From Actinopolymorpha singaporensis (GTDB lineage Bacteria > Actinomycetota > Actinomycetes > Propionibacteriales > Actinopolymorphaceae): a stretch of DNA of 64,000 bases. A program made the position numbers and the translations under genes. Below are positions 27,116 through 38,453 of this stretch, one piece after another (positions within the stretch are counted from its first letter, which is position 1; each line of letters begins with the position of its first letter). Below the pieces are notes generated by a model. It was not told where the DNA came from and did not search any database. It saw nothing but the letters and a program-made list of their open reading frames with translations. The stretch lies in NCBI RefSeq assembly GCF_900104745.1, contig NZ_LT629732.1, positions 6,063,981 through 6,127,980 of the forward strand, given 5' to 3'.

Positions 27116-27436
27116 TCAGCAGGGCCGCTTGCGGGCCTGCGCGGCGTCAGCGTCTACCGCGAGCTGGGCCACCTCGCCGGCCAGGGCGTGCAGGACCTCC
27201 GGGCGCAGCCGGTAGTAGGTGAACCGGCCGCATGGTTCGGTCTCGACGACACCGGCCTGCCGGAGCAGCCGCAGAGCATTGCTGACCGTCGTCTGGCCGG
27301 CGCCGGTCTCCTCGACCAGGTGGCAGGTGCACAGCTGTTCCTGGGTGAGCAGTTCGACGATGCGGCGGCGGAGTGGATCGGCGAGCACCTTGAACAGGGA
27401 GCCGACCGATGCATCAGTGCTTGGTGATGTCATCAT
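27116..27436 (-). CDS. ArsR-family repressor, second copy
   Basis: A 106-residue winged-helix protein. ELLTQEQLCTCHLVEETGAG carries Cys36-X-Cys38 at the position of the classic E. coli ArsR arsenite site. The recognition helix follows as QTTVSNALRLLRQAGVV. Two ATGs lie at 27436 and 27433. It is divergent from acr3, with 51 bases between, so it most likely controls acr3-arsC. ATCA-N5-TGAT at 27432-27444 overlaps the start codon and could be its operator. It differs from the first ArsR in cysteine layout. Confidence 0.88.
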   Translation of the reverse strand: MMTSPSTDASVGSLFKVLADPLRRRIVELLTQEQLCTCHLVEETGAGQTTVSNALRLLRQAGVVETEPCGRFTYYRLRPEVLHALAGEVAQLAVDADAAQARKRPC

Positions 27437-27487
27437 CGGTTGATATGTTATCGGCCGCCGACCGGCCCGCCAAGCTGAGGAGAACCG

Positions 27488-28645
27488 TTGAGCCCGCAGC
27501 ATCCCACCGTCGTCGACGCGCGGTCGACAGGGGCAGCCCCTCATGGCGTGGTGGGAGGGCTGTCGCGTCTGGACCGGTTCCTGCCCGTCTGGATCGGCCT
27601 CGCGATGGTGGCGGGGCTGCTGCTCGGACGGTGGGTGCCCGGGATCGCCGGCGTGCTGGATGCCATCAAGGTGAGCTCGGTGTCGCTGCCGATCGCGCTG
27701 GGTCTGCTGGTGATGATGTATCCGGTTCTGGCGAAGGTCCGTTATGACGAGGTGGGCCACGTCGCCCGTGACCGGCGCACGATGGTCTTGTCGTTGGTGC
27801 TGAACTGGCTGGTCGGCCCGGCACTGATGTTCACCCTGGCCTGGACCTTCCTCCCCGGTCTCCCCGAGTACCGCACAGGGCTGATCGTCGTCGGGCTCGC
27901 CCGCTGTATCGCCATGGTAATCATCTGGAACGACCTGGCCTGTGGTGACCGCGAGGCCGCCGCGGTCCTGGTGGCGCTGAACTCCGTCTTCCAGGTACTC
28001 GCGTTCGGGCTGCTCGGGTGGTTCTACCTGAACCTACTTCCCGGCTGGCTTGGCCTGGACACCACCGGCATCGACGTGTCCGGCGGACAGATCGCCGGAA
28101 GCGTCGCCGTGTTCCTCGGCATCCCGTTGCTCGCCGGCTACCTGACCCGCCGTCTCGGCGAGCGCAAGCGAGGACGCGAGTGGTACGAGTCGCGACTTCT
28201 GCCCCGGCTCGGGCCGTGGGCGCTGTACGGGTTGCTGTTCACCATCGTCGTCCTGTTCGCTCTCCAAGGCCGGGCAATCACCTCCGAACCGCTCCACGTC
28301 GCTCGCATCGCCGTCCCACTCGTCGTCTACTTCGCGCTCATGTGGGGCGGCTCCATGCTGATCTCCCGTGCCGTCGGCCTGGGCTACAGCCGATCGACCA
28401 CGGTCGCGTTCACCGCGGCGGGCAACAACTTCGAACTCGCCATCGCGGTCGCGATCGCGGTGTTCGGCGTGACCAGCGGCCAGGCCCTCGCCGGAGTCGT
28501 CGGACCACTTGTCGAGGTGCCCGTACTCGTCGGCCTGGTCCACGTGAGCCTGTGGGCACGCCGCTTCTTCCATGACCAGCCGCCCCGGAGGAGCCCGCAA
28601 GTGCTCGTTGACACCGGTGTTCGCCCGTCGAAGGAGCTCGCATGA
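27488..28645 (+). CDS. acr3: ACR3-family arsenite efflux permease
   Basis: A 385-residue membrane protein with about ten helices. It has the ACR3 signatures GLARCIAMVIIWNDLACGD (with the essential Cys) and AAGNNFELAIAVAIAVFG. It exports arsenite using the proton gradient. The TTG at 27488 was chosen because GAGGAGA lies six bases before it; the family's usual length supports this. It overlaps arsC by four bases (ATGA). Confidence 0.95.
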   Translation: MSPQHPTVVDARSTGAAPHGVVGGLSRLDRFLPVWIGLAMVAGLLLGRWVPGIAGVLDAIKVSSVSLPIALGLLVMMYPVLAKVRYDEVGHVARDRRTMVLSLVLNWLVGPALMFTLAWTFLPGLPEYRTGLIVVGLARCIAMVIIWNDLACGDREAAAVLVALNSVFQVLAFGLLGWFYLNLLPGWLGLDTTGIDVSGGQIAGSVAVFLGIPLLAGYLTRRLGERKRGREWYESRLLPRLGPWALYGLLFTIVVLFALQGRAITSEPLHVARIAVPLVVYFALMWGGSMLISRAVGLGYSRSTTVAFTAAGNNFELAIAVAIAVFGVTSGQALAGVVGPLVEVPVLVGLVHVSLWARRFFHDQPPRRSPQVLVDTGVRPSKELA

Positions 28646-29079
28646 ACGACCGGCCCCAGATCGTCTTCGCCTGCGTACGCAACGGTGGCCGGTCCGTCGC
28701 GGCCCGCGTCCTCACCGAGCACTACGCGGGCGGTCGCGTGGTAGCCGTGTCCGCCGGCACCCAACCAGGCGAGCACATCCACCCCGAGGTCGCCGACGTA
28801 CTCAACAAGCTCGGGCTGGACACCTCCAAAGAGCACCCCAAGCTGCTCACCCGCGAGACCATCGCGGCCAGCAACCTGGCCATAACCCTCGGGTGTGGGG
28901 AGGAGTGCCCGTACGTACCAGGGGTGAAGTACGTCGACTGGCCGGTCGACGATCCCGGCGGCCAGGACGAGGCCACGGTCCGCCGTATCGTCGCCGACAT
29001 CGACACCCGCGTCCGGCGCCTCCTCGTCGAACTCGTACCCGACATCGAACTGCCGCCCTCGGTTCTCGGACAAAGCTGA
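28642..29079 (+). CDS. arsC: arsenate reductase of the low-molecular-weight phosphatase type
   Basis: A 145-residue protein with the P-loop CVRNGGRS (Cys-X5-Arg) near residue 11, plus SAGTQPGEHIHPEV and the WPVDDP segment that carries the catalytic Asp. It reduces arsenate to arsenite, which Acr3 then exports. In actinobacteria this type commonly uses mycothiol/mycoredoxin; that is family knowledge, not visible here. It is translationally coupled to acr3 by ATGA. Confidence 0.93.
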   Translation: MNDRPQIVFACVRNGGRSVAARVLTEHYAGGRVVAVSAGTQPGEHIHPEVADVLNKLGLDTSKEHPKLLTRETIAASNLAITLGCGEECPYVPGVKYVDWPVDDPGGQDEATVRRIVADIDTRVRRLLVELVPDIELPPSVLGQS

Positions 29080-29111
29080 CCGAGTTCGGGGTGGGGCAGC
29101 GACCGGATCGC

Positions 29112-31580
<2,469 letters not shown>

Positions 31581-31590
31581 AGCCGAAGCC

Positions 31591-31790
31591 GACTACGGCG
31601 TGGGCGGCTGCTCGATGGGCGCCCTGGTCGCGGTGTTCAACACGATGGGCTTCCGGCTCACCGCCGGGCCGTTCTGCCTCGCGGTGCTCACCGGCGGATT
31701 CTTCGCCGTCCACGGCGTGGCCAGCGGCTGAGTTCCGGCGCGGGCGCACGCCGGCGGGGTGCCACCGGTGCGCTCACGCTGCTGCTCCGC
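31591..31790 (+). pseudogene. remnant of an MFS transporter
   Basis: From 31591 the plus strand reads DYGVGGCSMGALVAVFNTMGF and then AVLTGGFFAVHGVASG before TGA at 31729. The codon there is a likely TGG-to-TGA change, since VPARAHAGG continues directly after it. A frameshift near 31762 is needed to keep ATGALTLLLRR. This is the middle of a YnfM/AraJ-like drug transporter. Both ends are gone. No ribosome site is present. Confidence 0.65.
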
Positions 31791-31840
31791 CGGACGCCCA
31801 CGCTTGCGAGCGGAGTGCGCTGAGATCGCCGGCGCTACCG

Positions 31841-32419
31841 TCATCGGGACAGTTTCGCTATGCCCAGCAGGGCTTCCGGCTTGCGGTCCGGGTCGCGGAA
31901 CACGTAGCCGTCCCGCTTGCGGTCGTCCCGTCCCTCGTACTGGTGGACCACCTCGCGCAACTGCGCGGCGTCGTAGATCAGCAGCAGGTCGAGCCGGACC
32001 GGTACGCCGTGGACCGCGATCGAACTGTGGTAGAAGCCCCAGCTCATCGCCTCGAACAGCCGCATCCGCGGGGTGGCCCTGCGCCGGAAGGCGAACAGGT
32101 CGATGCGCTTGTTCTGGAGGTTGTCGTACCGGTCGCCTGCCCGGTCGGGGTCGTAGCGGTCGGTGCCGAGCCGGCAGACGATCTCGATCAGGTCGTCGAC
32201 GGTCCGGCCCGGATGGTGCTGCGCGCCGATCCCGCGTACGACGACCGTGCGGCCGAGGAAAAGCTTGCGTAGCTCGGCGTCCACGACCCTGCCGACCGCT
32301 CGGTGGTCGGGCTCGGTGTCAACCCGGTATTGCGGTACGTCGATGTCGAACACCACGGGCCCGGACGCGGGACCCGACGGCACCCGGCCGTGGTCGCTGC
32401 GGTCGGCGGTGTCGCTCAC
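31841..32419 (-). CDS. conserved-looking protein of unknown function
   Basis: A protein of about 192 residues, soluble and charged, containing DAELRKLFLGRTVVVRGIG, RYDNLQNKRIDLFAF and FEAMSWGFYHSSIAVHG. No family was recognised. The GTG at 32419 is the preferred start because the remaining upstream frame overlaps the divergent membrane protein. Its codon use is normal for the region. It is divergent from the 202-residue membrane protein with about 90 bases between. Confidence 0.55.
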   Translation of the reverse strand: MSDTADRSDHGRVPSGPASGPVVFDIDVPQYRVDTEPDHRAVGRVVDAELRKLFLGRTVVVRGIGAQHHPGRTVDDLIEIVCRLGTDRYDPDRAGDRYDNLQNKRIDLFAFRRRATPRMRLFEAMSWGFYHSSIAVHGVPVRLDLLLIYDAAQLREVVHQYEGRDDRKRDGYVFRDPDRKPEALLGIAKLSR

Positions 32420-32512
32420 CGGGACAGAATGCCCGAACCTCCCTCGACGGGGGGAGAGGTTTCCTTCCCGCGGGTAGGGCGGGCACGGCCCCGCACTGGG
32501 ATCTTCGAGGTC

Positions 32513-33118
32513 ATGAGTACATCCGTTGCCGTTCGTTCGAAGGTTCCCCACCTCTCCTCGCGGCTGCGCGCCGCCTGGCGCGCCGCTCACGACCCGGTTC
32601 CGGGAGTCCCCACCTGGGCCCGGATCGCCGCGTACGCCGTGCCGTTCACCGTGCTGCCGTCCGGCCTGTGGCGTATCAGCGTGGTGACGTTGCACCTGCC
32701 CATAGTCAGCACCACCCCGCGCGCCGGGCACACGCTGGGCATGCCGGACGAGGTGTACGTCGTGGTGTTGTCGGCCGTGTCCGAAGTACTGGCGTTCACC
32801 GCTGTCGGCCTGGTCGCCCGCTGGGGCGAGGTCTTTCCGTGGTGGGTCCCGGTACTTCGTGGCCGGCGGGTGCCGACAGCGGCCGCGGTCCTCCCCGCCG
32901 CCCTGGGCGCCACGGTGCTCACCGCGCTGTGGACCAAGGTGTTCGCCGGCCTGCCCGCCTCGCTGCGAGAGCCCGCACCTCCCGGCGACCCGATCGCCGA
33001 ACACGGCTGGCGGCTGGTCGTCTTCGTCGGCAGCTACGCCCCGCTGCTGCTGTGGGGCCCGTTGCTGGCGGCCGTCACCTACGCGTACTGGCGGCGGCGA
33101 ACCGGCCGATCCAGCTGA
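32513..33118 (+). CDS. small polytopic membrane protein of unknown function
   Basis: A 202-residue protein with about four hydrophobic segments (WARIAAYAVPFTVLPSGLW, VYVVVLSAVSEVLAFTAVGLVA, AAAVLPAALGATVLTALW, LLLWGPLLAAVTYAYWR). ATG at 32513 with GAGG three bases before. No catalytic motif is seen. It lies 28 bases before the MgtC-like gene, so the two may be co-transcribed. Confidence 0.65.
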   Translation: MSTSVAVRSKVPHLSSRLRAAWRAAHDPVPGVPTWARIAAYAVPFTVLPSGLWRISVVTLHLPIVSTTPRAGHTLGMPDEVYVVVLSAVSEVLAFTAVGLVARWGEVFPWWVPVLRGRRVPTAAAVLPAALGATVLTALWTKVFAGLPASLREPAPPGDPIAEHGWRLVVFVGSYAPLLLWGPLLAAVTYAYWRRRTGRSS

Positions 33119-33146
33119 AACGGCCCGGTCCGATAGATTTGACCGG

Positions 33147-33926
33147 ATGGTCGACGGTCACACGGTGTGGGTGCAGGTTCTGCTGGTTCTGGTGGCGTTC
33201 GCGCTGTCCTCGCTGATCGGGCTCGAACGCCAGATCCGGCAGAAGTCCGCGGGCCTGCGCACCCACGCGCTGGTCGGCATGGGATCGGCGTTGTTCATGG
33301 TGGTCAGCAAGTGGGGCTTCGCCGACGTACTCGGCCCGCACGTCTCGCTCGACCCCTCCCGGATCGCCGCCCAGATCGTGTCCGGCATCGGCTTCATCGG
33401 CGGTGGGCTGATCTTCGTCCGCCGCGACGCCGTACGCGGGCTCACCACGGCGTCGGTGGTCTGGGTGACCGCCGCCGTAGGTGCGGCCGCCGGTGCCGGC
33501 ATGGTGGTCGTGGCCGTCGCGGCGACCGCGGCACACTTCGCGGTCATCGTCGGCTTCACCGCACTTGGCGGCCGGTTGCCGAGCGCCCGCGGCGCCGTTC
33601 AGCTCCGCATCGTCTACGCCAACGGCAGCGGCGCGTTCCGGCGTGCGCTGGTCGCCTGTACGAGCAGGGGTTTCGAGGTCGGTCAGGTGACGATCGAACG
33701 CGGTGACCTGCTGGCCGAGCCCGCCGACGAGGGGCGCGGCAACGGTCACCGGCGGGGCACTCCCGTCGACCGCGACGGTGGGGAGGACACGAACGCCCGG
33801 GCCGGCGACGTGGTGGTGGCCCTGCAGCTCTACGGCAGCGCGCCCGTGGCCGACCTCGCGGCACACCTCACCGAGGTGACCGGTGTGCGGTCGGTGCTGG
33901 TCGGTGCGGGCACCGAGGAGGAGTGA
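33147..33926 (+). CDS. MgtC/SapB-family membrane protein
   Basis: A 259-residue protein. The N-terminal 145 residues have the MgtC signature: SSLIGLERQIRQKSAGLRTH, GIGFIGGGLIFV and VRGLTTASVVWVTAAVG. A cytoplasmic ACT-like tail follows with a Gly/Asp/Arg-rich loop. MgtC proteins act in magnesium stress and can restrain the F1F0 ATPase. The ATG at 33147 fits the family start. It converges on the UBP zinc-finger gene. Confidence 0.88.
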   Translation: MVDGHTVWVQVLLVLVAFALSSLIGLERQIRQKSAGLRTHALVGMGSALFMVVSKWGFADVLGPHVSLDPSRIAAQIVSGIGFIGGGLIFVRRDAVRGLTTASVVWVTAAVGAAAGAGMVVVAVAATAAHFAVIVGFTALGGRLPSARGAVQLRIVYANGSGAFRRALVACTSRGFEVGQVTIERGDLLAEPADEGRGNGHRRGTPVDRDGGEDTNARAGDVVVALQLYGSAPVADLAAHLTEVTGVRSVLVGAGTEEE

Positions 33927-33942
33927 CCACCGCCAAGCGACG

Positions 33943-34206
33943 TCAGACGAACTGCTCGTCGACGAAGCACCACCGCCAGTCCTCGCCCGGTTCGTACGAC
34001 GCCACGATCGGGTGGTCGGTCTCGCCGGCGTGCGCGCGGGCGTGCCGCAGCGGCGAGGAGTCGCAGCAGCCGACGTGGCCGCAGGTCAGGCACAACCGCA
34101 GGTGCACCCACGGTGAGCCCAGCCGCAGACACTCCTCGCACCCGGTCGGTGTGCGGGGCTCGACCCCCTGGATCTGTTCCACATGTGGATCCAGCGTCCC
34201 CGGCAT
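33943..34206 (-). CDS. UBP-type zinc finger protein
   Basis: An 87-residue protein made of one ZnF-UBP domain: CEECLRLGSPWVHLRLCLTCGHVGCCDSS followed by HARAHAGETDHPIVASY. The Cys and His pairs suit three zinc ions. Eukaryotic relatives bind ubiquitin C termini; bacterial ones have no known ligand. It lies 61 bases after clpB on the same strand, behind an unusual purine-only leader, so it may be part of the heat-shock transcript. Confidence 0.88.
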   Translation of the reverse strand: MPGTLDPHVEQIQGVEPRTPTGCEECLRLGSPWVHLRLCLTCGHVGCCDSSPLRHARAHAGETDHPIVASYEPGEDWRWCFVDEQFV

Positions 34207-34262
34207 GTCGTTCCTCCGTTCCTCCGTCCCCCCCGTTCCTCCGTTTCCCCCGTTCTCCGTTC
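34207..34262 (-). repeat. nearly pure purine leader with repeated ribosome-site-like units
   Basis: On the minus strand this spacer between clpB and the UBP zinc-finger gene is almost all A and G apart from regular single C. GGAG(G)AACG-like units recur about four times, the last directly before the ATG. It could be a tandem Shine-Dalgarno array or simple slippage. Confidence 0.5.
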
Positions 34263-34267
34263 GGCGT

Positions 34268-36907
34268 TCAGGCGGCCTCGGCCCGTCTGGTTGGGGCGGG
34301 GTTGTGGTGGGTCACGGTGATCTCGCTGTTGTGGGTGTCGACGGTGATGACGGCGCCGTCGTGTATGTCTTCGGTGAGGAGGGTGCGGCCGATGCGGGTC
34401 TCGATTTCGCGGGAGATGAATCGTCGTAGGGGCCGGGCGCCGTAGACGGGGTCGAAGCCTTCCAGGGCGATCAGTCGGCGGGCTTGTTCGGTGACGTCGA
34501 GCCTGATCCGCCGGTCGGCCAGCCGTGCCCGTAGTTCGTCGAACATCAGGTCCACGATGCGTTCGATCTCGGTCTGTGTGAGTGGTTTGAACAACACGAT
34601 CTCGTCGACCCGGTTGAGGAATTCCGGCCGGAACCGTGATCGCAGGTCGGCCATTACCCGTGCCCGGGCGTCGGGGGTGATCTGTCCGCCGGCGGTCGCG
34701 CCTTCGAGGAGGTATTCCGACCCGACGTTGGAGGTCATGATGACGACGGTGTTGCGGAAGTCGACCGTGCGGCCCTGGGCGTCGGTGAGGCGGCCGTCGT
34801 CGAGGACTTGCAGCAGCAGGTTGAACACGTCGGTGTGCGCCTTCTCGATCTCGTCGAACAGCACCACCGAGTACGGCTTGCGGCGGACCGCTTCGGTGAG
34901 CTGGCCGCCTTCCTCATAGCCGACGTATCCGGGTGGGGCGCCGACCAGGCGGCTCACCGTGTGGCGTTCTTGGTATTCGCTCATGTCGATGCGGACCATG
35001 TTGTCCTCGGTGTCGAACAGCGCGGCGGCGAGGGTCTTGGCCAGTTCGGTCTTGCCGACCCCGGTGGGGCCGAGGAAGATGAACGACCCGATCGGGCGGC
35101 GCGGGTCCTTGATCCCCGACCGGGCCCGGATCACCGCGTCCGCGACGAGCTGGACCGCCTCGTCCTGGCCGATCACCCGCTGGTGCAGTATCTGGTCCAG
35201 CATCAGCAGCTTCTCCCGTTCGCCTTCCTGCAACCGGCTCACCGGGATACCGGTCCAGCGGGAGACGATGGAGGCGATCTCCTCCTCGGTGACCACCTCC
35301 CGCAGCAGCCGCCGCTCGCCGAGCTTCTCACTCAGCTGCTCCTCCTCCGCGTGCAGCCGCCGTTCCAGCTCCGGCAGCCGGCCGTGGCGCAGTTCCGCGG
35401 CGCGGTTCAGGTCGTAGTCACGCTCGGCCTGCTCGGCGTCACGGCGTACCTGCTCGATCTCCTGCCGCAGCTCCTGCACCCGCCGCAGCGCCTGCCGTTC
35501 GGCCTCCCACTGCGCCCGCATCGCGTCGGTCTGCGCGTGCAGGTCCGCCAGCTCCTTACGCAGCTGTGCCAACCGGTCCTTGCTCGCGGCGTCGGACTCC
35601 TTGCTCAGCGCCGCCTCCTCGATCTCCAGCCGCCGCACCCGCCGGGTCAGCTCGTCCAGCTCGGCCGGCATCGAGTCGATCTCCGTGCGCAGCATCGCGC
35701 ACGCCTCGTCGACCAGATCGATCGCCTTGTCGGGCAGGAACCGGTCGGAGATGTAGCGGTGGCTGAGCACGACAGCCGCCACCAAAGCCGCGTCCTGGAT
35801 CCTCACCCCGTGGAACACCTCCAGCCGCTCACGCAGCCCGCGCAGGATGGAGATCGCGTCCTCCACCGACGGCTCGTCCACCATCACCGGCTGGAAACGG
35901 CGTTCCAAAGCGGCGTCCTTCTCCACGTTCTTGCGGTACTCCACCAGCGTGGTGGCGCCGATCATGTGCAGCTCACCGCGGGCCAGCATCGGCTTGAGCA
36001 TGTTCCCCGCATCCATCGCACCCTCGGCCGCACCCGCACCCACCACGGTGTGCAACTCATCGACGAACAACAGGATCCGCCCCTGCGCGGCACGCACCTC
36101 GTTCAGCACCGCCTTCAGCCGCTCCTCGAACTCACCGCGATACTTCGCACCCGCCACCAGCGCACCCATGTCCAGCCCGAACACCACCTTGTTCCGCAGC
36201 CCCTCGGGCACATCCCCGTTGGCGATCCGCTGCGCCAGCCCCTCCACGATCGCGGTCTTCCCCACCCCCGGGTCACCCACCAGCACAGGGTTGTTCTTCG
36301 TCTTCCGCGACAGGATCTGCACCACCCGCCGGATCTCCCCATCCCGCCCGACCACCGGGTCCAGCCGGCCCGCCGCCGCATCAGCCACCAGATCCCGGCC
36401 GTACTTCTCCAACGCCTCATACGCCGCCTCCGGCTGCGCGGAGGTCACCCGCTGATTACCCCGGACCCGGGTCAGCACCGCAAGGAACCGGTCCCGCGAC
36501 AGCCCCAGATCGTGCAACAACCTCCCCGCCGGGCTGGCCGGCCCCTCCTCCAGCAAAGCGACCACCAGATGCTCCACCGACACATACTCATCCTTCAGCC
36601 GCCTGGCCTCCCGATCCGCCGCATCCAGCAACCTCGACAGCCGCTGAGTCACATACACCTGCCCCGGCTCCACACCCGGCCCACTCACCCGCGGCCGGCG
36701 TTCCAGCTCCTCCTCCACCTGCTTACGCAACAGGTCCGGATCCACCCCCGCCTGCACCAACAACCGCGGCACCAGACCCTCTGGCTGGTCCAGCAACGAC
36801 AGCAACAAATGCTCACCATCGACCTCGGTATGCCCAAACCGCAACGCGGCGGACTGCGCCTCCTGCAAAGCCTCCTGGCTCTTCTGAGTCAACCGGTTCG
36901 GGTCCAC
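34268..36907 (-). CDS. clpB: ATP-dependent disaggregase ClpB
   Basis: An 879-residue Hsp100. It has an N domain (residues 1-145), NBD1 with Walker A GDPGVGKT, a long coiled-coil M domain rich in Arg/Glu/Gln (about 410-530), and NBD2 with GPTGVGKT and Walker [12 protein letters not shown]. It rescues aggregated proteins with DnaK. GTG start with GGAGG six bases upstream; it overlaps the end of the cbpM-like gene by 19 bases. Base composition switches inside the gene: the C-terminal third is G/T-rich on the plus strand, the remainder C/A-rich. Confidence 0.97.
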   Translation of the reverse strand: MDPNRLTQKSQEALQEAQSAALRFGHTEVDGEHLLLSLLDQPEGLVPRLLVQAGVDPDLLRKQVEEELERRPRVSGPGVEPGQVYVTQRLSRLLDAADREARRLKDEYVSVEHLVVALLEEGPASPAGRLLHDLGLSRDRFLAVLTRVRGNQRVTSAQPEAAYEALEKYGRDLVADAAAGRLDPVVGRDGEIRRVVQILSRKTKNNPVLVGDPGVGKTAIVEGLAQRIANGDVPEGLRNKVVFGLDMGALVAGAKYRGEFEERLKAVLNEVRAAQGRILLFVDELHTVVGAGAAEGAMDAGNMLKPMLARGELHMIGATTLVEYRKNVEKDAALERRFQPVMVDEPSVEDAISILRGLRERLEVFHGVRIQDAALVAAVVLSHRYISDRFLPDKAIDLVDEACAMLRTEIDSMPAELDELTRRVRRLEIEEAALSKESDAASKDRLAQLRKELADLHAQTDAMRAQWEAERQALRRVQELRQEIEQVRRDAEQAERDYDLNRAAELRHGRLPELERRLHAEEEQLSEKLGERRLLREVVTEEEIASIVSRWTGIPVSRLQEGEREKLLMLDQILHQRVIGQDEAVQLVADAVIRARSGIKDPRRPIGSFIFLGPTGVGKTELAKTLAAALFDTEDNMVRIDMSEYQERHTVSRLVGAPPGYVGYEEGGQLTEAVRRKPYSVVLFDEIEKAHTDVFNLLLQVLDDGRLTDAQGRTVDFRNTVVIMTSNVGSEYLLEGATAGGQITPDARARVMADLRSRFRPEFLNRVDEIVLFKPLTQTEIERIVDLMFDELRARLADRRIRLDVTEQARRLIALEGFDPVYGARPLRRFISREIETRIGRTLLTEDIHDGAVITVDTHNSEITVTHHNPAPTRRAEAA

Positions 36908-37386
36908 AAGCTGCCTCCATAACGTCGGGCCACAGACGACTGTCCGCGCCCACCGGATTTGGTGACCGTCCGCCTACCGGCACCAACAGTGCCAACGGTG
37001 CCAACAGGGTCAACGGTGTCAACGGGGTCAACGAAGGTAGACGGCTGCGGGGAGCGCCGCGGAAGGCGCACACCAGCCGCGCGTTCGGCCGCCTCCAGTT
37101 CCGCGATCCGGTCCAGCAGGTCCAGCACCACCCCGATCCCCGCATAGTTCAAACAAAACCCGGCCCGCAACCGCTCGATCCGCGCAGCACGGCCAACCTG
37201 AGCAGGCGCGAAATGCAGCCGCCCCGACGGGTCGGCATCCGCGTCCAACAAACCCAGCACCACCAGCCGGCGAACATGATCCGGATGCAGCCCCACCACC
37301 GCAGCGAACTCCTCCAACCCAAGATGCCCCTGCCCGCCAGGACGCCCCTCCCGCCGAACCCGCACACGCACCAGCGCAAACGACAT
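36889..37386 (-). CDS. CbpM-like chaperone modulator (MerR-type helix-turn-helix)
   Basis: A 165-residue protein. An HTH of the MerR/CbpM kind is at residues 25-60 ([26 protein letters not shown]), then an Ala/Glu/Arg helix ([21 protein letters not shown]). The disordered tail has [16 protein letters not shown] repeats. CbpM binds the J-domain of CbpA and lowers its activity; the related HspR represses the dnaK operon. Its ATG overlaps the dnaJ stop (TGATG), tying it to the CbpA-type DnaJ. No HspR box was found before dnaK, so a modulator role is favoured. Confidence 0.72.
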   Translation of the reverse strand: MSFALVRVRVRREGRPGGQGHLGLEEFAAVVGLHPDHVRRLVVLGLLDADADPSGRLHFAPAQVGRAARIERLRAGFCLNYAGIGVVLDLLDRIAELEAAERAAGVRLPRRSPQPSTFVDPVDTVDPVGTVGTVGAGRRTVTKSGGRGQSSVARRYGGSLWTRTG

Positions 37387-38447
37387 CAGCCACCCCCTGC
37401 GCGTGGGGCGAACCCGGACGCCTGGGCCAGCTGCGACCACAACGTGCGTTCTTCCTCACTCGGGTGCGGCGGCACCATGATCCGCACCTGCGCGTAGACG
37501 TCACCCGGCCGGCCGCGTGGGTTCGGCATCCCCCGGCCCCGCAGCCGCAGCGACCGCCCGCTGGAGGTGCCCGGCGGCACCTTGACCTTCGCCTCACCGC
37601 CCGGGGTGTCAACCGCGACCGTCGCGCCAAGAGCCGCCTCCCACGGGGCAAGCGGCAGGTCCAGGTAAATGTCGCGGCCCCGCACCCGGTAACGCCGATG
37701 CGGCACAAGCCGCACAACGAGGTAGAGGTCACCGGGCGGGGCGCCGTCACTTCCCCGCCCGCCCTGGCCGGCCAGCCGGATCCGCTGCCCCTCGGTCACA
37801 CCGGGCGGAACGTTCACCTCATACTGCCGGGCACCCCCCGGCCCCGACAACGTCACCGACCGGGGCCCACCCCGATACGCCTCCTCCACACTCAACGGCA
37901 ACTCGGCCTCCTGGTCCGCACCCGGAATCGGGCCCCAGCCACGCCCGCCCCAACCAGCCCGACCAGCCCGCCCGGTCCCGGCGCGTCCGGCGCGTCCGCC
38001 GAACATGCCGCTGAGCAGATCCTCCAGATCGACCTCCTCCCCCTCCGCGCCACCGAACCCCTCGAACCCCTCAAACCCCTCGAACCCGCCGAACCCGCCG
38101 GCACCCCCGAACCCGCCTGCGCCGCGAGCCCCCGCACCCGCCCGGGCACGACCACCCGCCCGGGCCCGCGCCTGCGCCTGCGCCTGCGCCCGCGCCCAGG
38201 TGTCGGGGTCGACGTCGTCAGGCACCCGCCGAAAGTCCGCGCCGAACACGTCGTAGCGCTTACGCAGATCAGGATCCGACAGCACGTCGTAGGCCTCCGA
38301 AACGTCCTTGAACCGGTCTTCGGCACCAGGATCCTTGTTCACATCGGGATGGTTCTCCCGCGCCAGCCGCCGGTAAGCGCGCTGGATCTCCTCCCGGGTC
38401 GCCGTCCGGGGAACCCCGAGAACCTGGTAGAAGTCACGGTCAGCCAT
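37386..38447 (-). CDS. DnaJ/CbpA-type co-chaperone without zinc finger
   Basis: A 353-residue class B J-protein. The J domain occupies residues 1-70 with the HPD motif in RLARENHPDVNKDPGAEDRF. A Gly/Phe and Ala/Arg-rich linker (AQAQAQARARAGGRARAG, GGFGGFEGFEG) comes next. The two C-terminal beta-sandwich domains lack the CXXCXGXG repeats of true DnaJ. It stimulates DnaK ATPase. It lies between grpE and cbpM. Confidence 0.92.
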   Translation of the reverse strand: MADRDFYQVLGVPRTATREEIQRAYRRLARENHPDVNKDPGAEDRFKDVSEAYDVLSDPDLRKRYDVFGADFRRVPDDVDPDTWARAQAQAQARARAGGRARAGAGARGAGGFGGAGGFGGFEGFEGFEGFGGAEGEEVDLEDLLSGMFGGRAGRAGTGRAGRAGWGGRGWGPIPGADQEAELPLSVEEAYRGGPRSVTLSGPGGARQYEVNVPPGVTEGQRIRLAGQGGRGSDGAPPGDLYLVVRLVPHRRYRVRGRDIYLDLPLAPWEAALGATVAVDTPGGEAKVKVPPGTSSGRSLRLRGRGMPNPRGRPGDVYAQVRIMVPPHPSEEERTLWSQLAQASGFAPRAGGG

Positions 38448-38453
38448 CCGCCC

